Under the pieces are notes generated by a model, which had not been told where the DNA came from, did no database searches, and saw only the letters and a program-made list of their open reading frames with translations. From Phorcus lineatus (Eukaryota; Mollusca; Gastropoda; Trochida; Trochidae): 64,000 nt of DNA. A program made the position numbers and the translations under genes. The stretch spans positions 18,351,924 through 18,415,923 of the forward strand of contig OV121097.1 of NCBI GenBank assembly GCA_921293015.1, written 5' to 3'. Every line of letters begins with the position of its first letter. Position 1 is the stretch's first letter. Positions 60,401 through 64,000 of the stretch are shown here, piece by piece.

Positions 60401-63400
60401 GTACCATAATCATCTAAGATATAGTCATTATTGGCTCACCTTTGGACTGAAAACAGTACGAACTCAGTAATCTTCAGCATTGTCATATATCACTATGTTG
60501 TTTGTTAACGGTTAAGATTGCTAAAAAGGATTTGTATTTCCGGTTTTCCAGTACACGTTGAATGAAAGTAGTGAATATTGTAAATTTTGCTCATAGAAAT
60601 AAATCTGTGATGACCGTTGGCTATGGTGTTGACACACGCAATCTTGTAGAACTAAAACTGAAAGGGCAAATTTTAAATTTTATTCTAATATTTCAATCAA
60701 GGTCTTCAATTAGGACTTTTGTAATAGTTTAATTAGACGTGTAATTGACGTGTGCCTCAGATGACAACTGTACGAACGAGTTCAGCCTCCACCAGGCGGC
60801 GCGCATGCACTGTTACCTTGACCTTGTGTACCGGGCCTGGACCACCAACAAAGCGCCTTCACCTGTTCCCTTACCTCCAAGGGTAGGCGTCACTGCTCAC
60901 TTTCGAAGAATTGTAACCAAAATGTATCTTAGTTCTGTTTTGAATAGTTCAACTATTGAATTTATTTTCACAGGTTACAATATAGTATTAACTTAACTAT
61001 TTAGGAGATTCTTCTAATTTTTGTGTGAATATTTACTCCATTTCCCTACCCTACATTTCCCAATCTTTTATCATGTATGGGAAATATGAGTCTCAACATA
61101 GACTATATTTGGAACTCTCAACCACCACCCCCTCCTCCCAACCCCGGGATCCGCCAATGTTTTCCATCGGAAAATTGTGTAGATTTTCTCGGTGAACTCC
61201 AGTAGCAAGGATGCCAGTAAGCAAGCCAATTGTTTGACAGTGGGGAAAATTAAGCCAGGACAGCAAAAGACATCTTATCATTCATATGTCACCAAAGGTT
61301 TCAGTAATGGTCGTCCGCTCTCATATGCCCGTCCTTCCTGCAGTTTTTTGTAGTGGTATTAAAGAGAGGCAATCACAAGTCTCTTCTAAAGTCACCGCAA
61401 ATCAATCAATTACGTTTTATTGTGAAATTAAAAGGCATATGGACGAATTCATGTGAATAATATTAGCCAGGAGATAACAAGACAAAGATATAGAGAATCT
61501 TACTCAGATGTTTGAAAATAACATCTATATCACCATGAGTTGCTATAAGTAACATATTTCTTTTTTTTAACTCGTGTTTGAAGATTATTATTATGCTTGA
61601 CCAGGTGTTATCGAGCGATGCATCCTCCGCCACTATTGCCTGGGTTCCGCCCTTCAGCCTGGGATGGGGCGTCAGGGACCCTCGGTGCAGCCAGTGTGGG
61701 AAGGAGGGAACCTTTCACCAGTTTGCTGACACCGCCTCCTCGCCCGCCCCTCACGACTTCAGTGGGGAGTGGCTCCCCGTCCAAGCTACTGGTATTACTA
61801 CCATTCCCGTTTATAATTGAAGCCATGTCATACTCATTCTTTCTTGCACTTATCAAAGACTTTGAATGTTGGTCAGTTGTAGATCACAGCCTCCTTCACC
61901 TGCTGCGACCTTACAGAATTTCCATCTACCGAGTGAAAAACGTTCTTCATTTATTCACGAACAGGTGCACCTGACGCGAGCACATGTGACGCCAGTACGC
62001 GGACGTGGATGCCTAAAGTGAACACTTGCTCAGAGCGCCTGTGTCACTTGGACCTTACGCTCAGATGGCCTGTTAAGCCAGCGAGGTGAGAGGGTTTCAT
62101 ACAAAAAGCTCCATCTTGCTGATATGATATCATGATGCCAATATATACTCAATGAAATAAGTAAAAGACCACCCCGGTTTTCAAAATCGAGATTGGTCAA
62201 GTAATGATCCACATGATGCTTGAAAATTGAAAATTTGAGAGATAGCTAATTATTTGATGGATATATATTTATGATGCAATAAGCACGAATTAAGGAACAG
62301 TACTCTGGAATCTGCTGCATGGTTTAGACTTCTATCGTCAGTAACAGTGCTTTTAGTGTTTCTGTTAACTTAATGAGACCAAAATAGCATGGAGTTATGT
62401 CACGTTGCTTTCTAGCCTTTTAAACCCTTTAAATGGCTTATGGCTTCAGCGATTGGCATCAGCGTTGGTTGAGGATGATGTCTTAAAATTTCTGCTTGTG
62501 CAGATTTGTTTTAATTCTCTGCATGATCAGATTCAACGTATTCGTACATGGTGTGGGGCGTCATATATGATTATATAATCATCCGTTTTGTCATTATGCG
62601 AGTCATGTTCCTTTGTGTTGGGTTTCCTGTAAATTGATATAATACCCTCTAATACCCTCTAATACCCTCTACCGGTTGTTTCAGCGTTATTGGTGCTTTA
62701 ACTTTGTCCACGGTTGTGTATTGTATTGTTCTCTGTCTGCAGACTTTCCGTGTGGGTGACTTGGAATGCGCACAAGGGACTGAGTAAAATCCGTCTTTTC
62801 TTCGAGGAAGGACCCTCCACCACCCTCACCAACGTCCACGCATTCTGTGACGTCCCGTACACCGTCACTCTCGGGGGACACCGCAAACTGAACATGGTGA
62901 GTCCACGTCAACATAGGTTTCTAAGCTCCTCATCTTACACACAGTACCTATTTCCTTATAAAAACACGCTGAACTTCATTTGATTAATTTAAACCATTAA
63001 TTTATTTTTTAAAAAAGCTTTCGACAGACTTTCGAGATAAAAAACTGTTTGAAGTACTTTGATTTTTATTTGATTCACTTGTAGATTCGCATATATACCA
63101 GGTCACCTTATGTTGCAATCGACGCTGTTGAAGTCGTGTCCCAGCCAATCAGCGAACATTGTATCTTGTGCCCACCAATCAAATACAAGGTATCCAGGTG
63201 GCCACAATTCACCAATCAAGAATCGCCCTTCACAAGTGACCTAAGATATTCAGACCTGTAAGTTCATCGAGTAAGTTAATCATTGACTTAATTTTACTCC
63301 TTTACACAATGCTCCTAAATTGCCTGAATAAAATATCTTAAATGAAAAGGTTGATGCATGGAAAGTTGATTATGTGGCATATTCCAACTACTGCCATAAG

Positions 63401-63562
63401 GATGCTGTATAGTGTTGACGCGCATGTTTGCAGTGACCTGGAGCTCGGGAAGACGTACACATACTGGGTGTCTGTGCTGTCCGGCTCAATGATCAGTGCC
63501 CTTTCGCCTTCCTTCGTGTACACACACGGACAGCATTACTGTGGGGACGGACGTCTCGACAG
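35659..63562 (+). CDS. PAPPA: Pappalysin (PAPP-A family metalloprotease), gene span, 10 exons, 3' end outside
   Basis: A secreted zinc metalloprotease. In vertebrates PAPP-A and PAPP-A2 cleave IGF-binding proteins and release IGF. The exons are 35659-36091, 48418-49477, 49772-49917, 60040-60333, 60761-60882, 61605-61791, 61965-62085, 62743-62896, 63085-63257 and 63434-63562. All phases agree, giving 939 codons plus two bases when the first donor of exon 3 is used. Domains in order: signal peptide (1-30), basic/Ser-rich linker, laminin-G-like region (from about 93), two Lin12/Notch repeats, the zinc site H567-E568...H571...H577 with Met-turn M641, and a region matching the vertebrate fibronectin-like part. 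The C-terminal CCP/sushi modules and third Notch repeat lie beyond the window. Paralogue PAPPA versus PAPPA2 cannot be decided. Confidence 0.93.
36560..38110 (+). repeat. 47-50 bp minisatellite
   Basis: Units of the type TTCGACTTTTCTCTATAAG + TAGGTATAATTACC + TTAGCGTACCTGTG. They are cleanest from about 37060 to 38110 and decay leftwards to about 36560 (GTGTTCACACTCATCT variants). Each unit contains the palindrome-like GGTATAATTACC and an AGGTAGGT-like donor look-alike. Confidence 0.88.
38131..38512 (+). repeat. 51-bp minisatellite subfamily, about 7 units
   Basis: Near-identical units (AACTTATCAACACTCATATC + AACATGTAGAAAGAATTACC + CTACAATGTAT). They share CACTCAT..CAACA.GTAG and ATTACC with the preceding array, so the array probably grew from one of its members. 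The 51-bp period creates a 17-residue repeat frame that is a by-product. Confidence 0.9.
38875..39245 (+). repeat. 44-bp minisatellite
   Basis: CTACTTCATTTACTTTTATC + ATCAACTCTACTTATAATAC + AGCT recurs about eight times with drift. Confidence 0.85.
39378..39478 (+). repeat. (ATT)n(ACT)n microsatellite
   Basis: ATT triplets to about 39410, then over 20 uninterrupted ACT triplets. Confidence 0.95.
39480..41290. other. Intronic, nothing recognised
   Basis: No element or exon seen. Confidence 0.55.
41300..42480 (+). repeat. Purine-rich degenerate minisatellite
   Basis: GAGATAGATAGAGATGAACC / GATCGTGAGGGGAAAGAATGA-type units of about 45-50 bp, clearest at 41380-41520 and 41970-42190. The strand-biased purine content could favour triplex formation. 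Confidence 0.65.
42480..45490. other. Intronic, nothing recognised
   Basis: No exon or known element seen. Confidence 0.5.
45500..46100 (+). repeat. Degenerate CATATCTACACA-type short tandem repeat
   Basis: TCTACACATC, CACATCTACAC and CATATCTACAC recur at irregular 12-24 bp spacing over about 600 bp; strongly G-poor. Confidence 0.6.
47921..48345 (+). repeat. 26-bp minisatellite ending just before the exon 2 acceptor
   Basis: About 12 units of GTTCTCGTGATRTGTACTGT + CAGTGT, then 28-bp derivatives (GTTGTATTGAGACATGTACT + GTCAGTAT) to about 48340, with decayed traces further on. The acceptor of exon 2 is at 48417, about 70 bases away, so the branch point must lie in or next to decayed repeat units. 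Confidence 0.88.
48418..49477 (+). CDS. PAPPA: Pappalysin exon 2: laminin-G-like region and two Lin12/Notch repeats
   Basis: Acceptor TTTATTTTCAG; two bases complete the split codon. Recognisable blocks: [75 protein letters not shown] and [12 protein letters not shown], each matching PAPP-A in order. Two LNR modules follow: [20 protein letters not shown] and [20 protein letters not shown]. It ends TCT-AG at donor GTGAG (49478), phase 2. Confidence 0.95.
49772..49917 (+). CDS. PAPPA: Pappalysin exon 3 (shortest form), 3' edge seeds a minisatellite
   Basis: Acceptor TGTATCTGCAG; the first base completes Arg. It reads [20 protein letters not shown] then [20 protein letters not shown] and EKHVYSHQ, aligning with vertebrate YLDVNELKNIL...LNIFFA...LAGVATWPWDK. 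It ends in phase 1 at donor AAG|GTAGGA (49918). The last 30 exonic bases are the first unit of the array that follows, so the true 3' end may be any of 15 in-phase donors (49918 to 50338). Confidence 0.85.
49888..51758 (+). repeat. 30-bp minisatellite of about 62 units carrying repeated 5' splice sites
   Basis: The unit is GTRRGAAGAAACATRTCTAC + TCACASCAAG, with junctions AAG|GTAGGA, GTGGGA or GTAAAA. The first unit is exonic. Thirty-base periodicity holds the exon reading frame until a 29-bp unit (donor at 50367), and a second 29-bp unit occurs near 50967-50995. From about 51361 a diverged subfamily (AGGGAGAAACACGTATATTC) takes over. Only about 20 bases of non-repeat exon separate this array from conserved protease sequence on the upstream side. 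Confidence 0.95.
50099..51357 (+). repeat. Higher-order duplication of 629 bp inside the 30-bp array
   Basis: A run of 21 units (20 of 30 bp plus one of 29 bp) starting near 50099 recurs 629 bases later. Rare variants keep their order: CAGCAGGGTA, CACAAAGGTA, ACTCATGGCAAGG, AGCAATGTAAA and CTATTAACAGC. The copies look identical on reading. Confidence 0.85.
51760..53600. other. Intron 3 of the pappalysin gene, nothing recognised
   Basis: AT-rich intronic DNA. The intron runs from the last used donor to 60039. Confidence 0.6.
53629..53880 (+). repeat. 61-bp tandem repeat, about 4 units
   Basis: ATCTACGTTCATCAGTCTCT + GTCTAAAGAATAA...CAGTTCAA + CACTGGTACACCAG recurs at about 53629, 53690, 53751 and 53816. 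Confidence 0.8.
54226..55158 (-). pseudogene. Degenerate Tc1-like transposase
   Basis: Minus strand. Recognisable are [11 protein letters not shown] near 55000, [20 protein letters not shown] (54777) with the first catalytic Asp, [25 protein letters not shown] with the second Asp, and a terminal [11 protein letters not shown] followed by TGA. Several stops are present and the segment holding the catalytic Glu is damaged or missing. The shared GGHTRY end shows kinship with the Tc1 copy at 24-26 kb. No clean terminal repeats found. Confidence 0.8.
55440..57060. other. Intronic, nothing recognised
   Basis: Short open frames at 56254-56594 have no recognisable domain. Confidence 0.5.
57062..57089 (+). 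repeat. (TA)n microsatellite
   Basis: About 13 uninterrupted TA dinucleotides. Confidence 0.95.
57090..60039. other. Intronic, nothing recognised
   Basis: AT-rich; leads to the acceptor TTGCGTTTGCAG at 60039. Confidence 0.55.
60040..60333 (+). CDS. PAPPA: Pappalysin exon 4: catalytic zinc site
   Basis: Two bases complete Gly, then [20 protein letters not shown] leads to [15 protein letters not shown]: the HExxHxxGxxH zinc motif with catalytic Glu568. [20 protein letters not shown] and [20 protein letters not shown] follow, matching PAPP-A closely, with the metzincin-type Met-turn at M641. It requires a phase-1 donor upstream and ends in phase 1 at GTGAGG (60334). All catalytic residues are present. 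Confidence 0.96.
60761..60882 (+). CDS. PAPPA: Pappalysin exon 5
   Basis: Acceptor TGTGCCTCAG. It reads [20 protein letters not shown] then DLVYRAW...[10 protein letters not shown], matching vertebrate [27 protein letters not shown]. It ends in phase 0 at donor GTAGGC (60883). Confidence 0.94.
61605..61791 (+). CDS. PAPPA: Pappalysin exon 6
   Basis: Acceptor [29 protein letters not shown] and [20 protein letters not shown] correspond to the vertebrate VLGHTTDSVTLEWFPP...CHLCLEGRILVQYASNASSP segment after the protease domain. It ends in phase 1 at GTATTA (61792), a weaker donor. Confidence 0.9.
61965..62085 (+). CDS. PAPPA: Pappalysin exon 7
   Basis: Acceptor TCACGAACAG. It reads [20 protein letters not shown] then [19 protein letters not shown], matching the CKSSVRTWSP...CYLELEFLYPLVPE pattern with both cysteines kept. 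It ends in phase 2 at GTGAGA (62086). Confidence 0.9.
62743..62896 (+). CDS. PAPPA: Pappalysin exon 8
   Basis: Acceptor [30 protein letters not shown] and [20 protein letters not shown] match vertebrate LTIWVTF...VFCDVPLTIRL. It ends in phase 0 at GTGAGT (62897). Confidence 0.92.
63085..63257 (+). CDS. PAPPA: Pappalysin exon 9
   Basis: No ATG occurs in this exon, so simple ORF scanning misses it. Acceptor CACTTGTAG, then [20 protein letters not shown] and [20 protein letters not shown], matching vertebrate IQIYTLDEHLEIDAAM...LCLQCKPLKYKVVRDP. It ends in phase 2 at donor GTAAGT (63258). Confidence 0.9.
63434..63562 (+). CDS. PAPPA: Pappalysin exon 10
   Basis: Acceptor [31 protein letters not shown] and [15 protein letters not shown] match vertebrate DLNLGSVYQYWVITISG...TYIHGSGYCGDGIIQ. 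It ends in phase 2 (AG at 63561-63562) at donor GTAGTC. The gene continues beyond the window. Confidence 0.92.
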
Positions 63563-63735
63563 GTAGTCGTCATTTCGCCACACTCTGTATGTGAAAACAC
63601 CTACCTGATGTAATCATGCTAATTAGTTATAGATCTAGGTCACTCATATTACTGCAAGCTAAAGAGAGACAGAAAGAGAAACAGTCAGAGGCAGAAACAC
63701 CAAAACAAGAACACATTAAATAATGTAAGAACCAT

Positions 63736-64000
63736 GTTCCGACAGTCGTATACGTTGGTAAGGTATCATGTAAAGGTGTAAAAAGCCTAGTAGATTATGC
63801 AATCGCAGGCTCTGATGTAATCACCCCAATCACAGGTTTCATTTTACATGACTTTGACCCAATGCTTTCTGATATCCACTCTTCAATTACATTGTCATTC
63901 TCTCCTAGACCCATTGTTACTGACGAAGTCCAAGCCAGTGTAAACGAGAAAAGCTCTCGTATAAGGAAATGGAACAAAACACGTAAAAGCGATTATGTAA
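63736..64000 (+). mobile_element. LINE endonuclease fragment at the window edge
   Basis: One open frame to the end of the window: YVGKVSCKGVKSLVDYAIAG, GFILHDFDPMLSDIHSSITL, then a basic linker SSRIRKWNKTRKSDYV. This is the C-terminal APE-endonuclease block (S..DY.I ... LSDH-like) plus the start of the pre-RT linker of a LINE. Its sequence differs from LINE A and LINE B. It is probably 5'-truncated and inserted in intron 10 of the pappalysin gene. Confidence 0.7.

Overview
The window is AT-rich animal genomic DNA, most likely from a mollusc, possibly a gastropod. The signs are split genes with GT-AG introns, two genes with clear animal homologues, APE-type LINEs with a 2A-like motif, Tc1 transposons, and dispersed repeats ending in an AAAGCGGCGTTAAAC motif that I associate with molluscs. 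The species assignment is inference.

Two host genes lie on the plus strand. Gene 1 (about 430-20518) is a serine beta-lactamase-like / family VIII esterase-like protein in at least seven exons. All splice phases agree, giving 392 residues from the first visible ATG to the TAA at 20516. Intron 4 (3946-14712) is a transposon nest. An old LINE (A) is split by a 2,578-bp element with 229-bp terminal inverted repeats that read as identical, and again by a younger 5'-truncated LINE (B) that keeps an open reverse-transcriptase ORF and is flanked by TTAATA. Intron 6 holds a second long-inverted-repeat element of about 2 kb.

The intergenic part (about 20.6-34.9 kb) has no convincing host gene. It contains a nearly intact Tc1 transposon on the minus strand, a 28-base G run, several tandem repeats and two unexplained GC-rich patches.

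Gene 2 (35659 to beyond the window) is a pappalysin (PAPP-A family) metalloprotease. Ten exons encode the signal peptide, laminin-G-like region, two Lin12/Notch repeats, the HExxHxxGxxH zinc site with its Met-turn, and the following domains. The C-terminal half lies outside. Its introns are unusually rich in minisatellites.

The most striking feature is a roughly 1.9-kb, 30-bp minisatellite at 49888-51758. It was born across the 3' edge of a pappalysin exon, so each unit carries another copy of the 5' splice site. The first 15 donors are all in the correct phase and the reading frame runs through them, so splice-site choice could add 0 to 14 copies of a basic 10-residue peptide just before the catalytic domain. 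A smaller, independent case occurs at the other gene, where a 45-bp repeat includes the stop-codon edge of the last exon.
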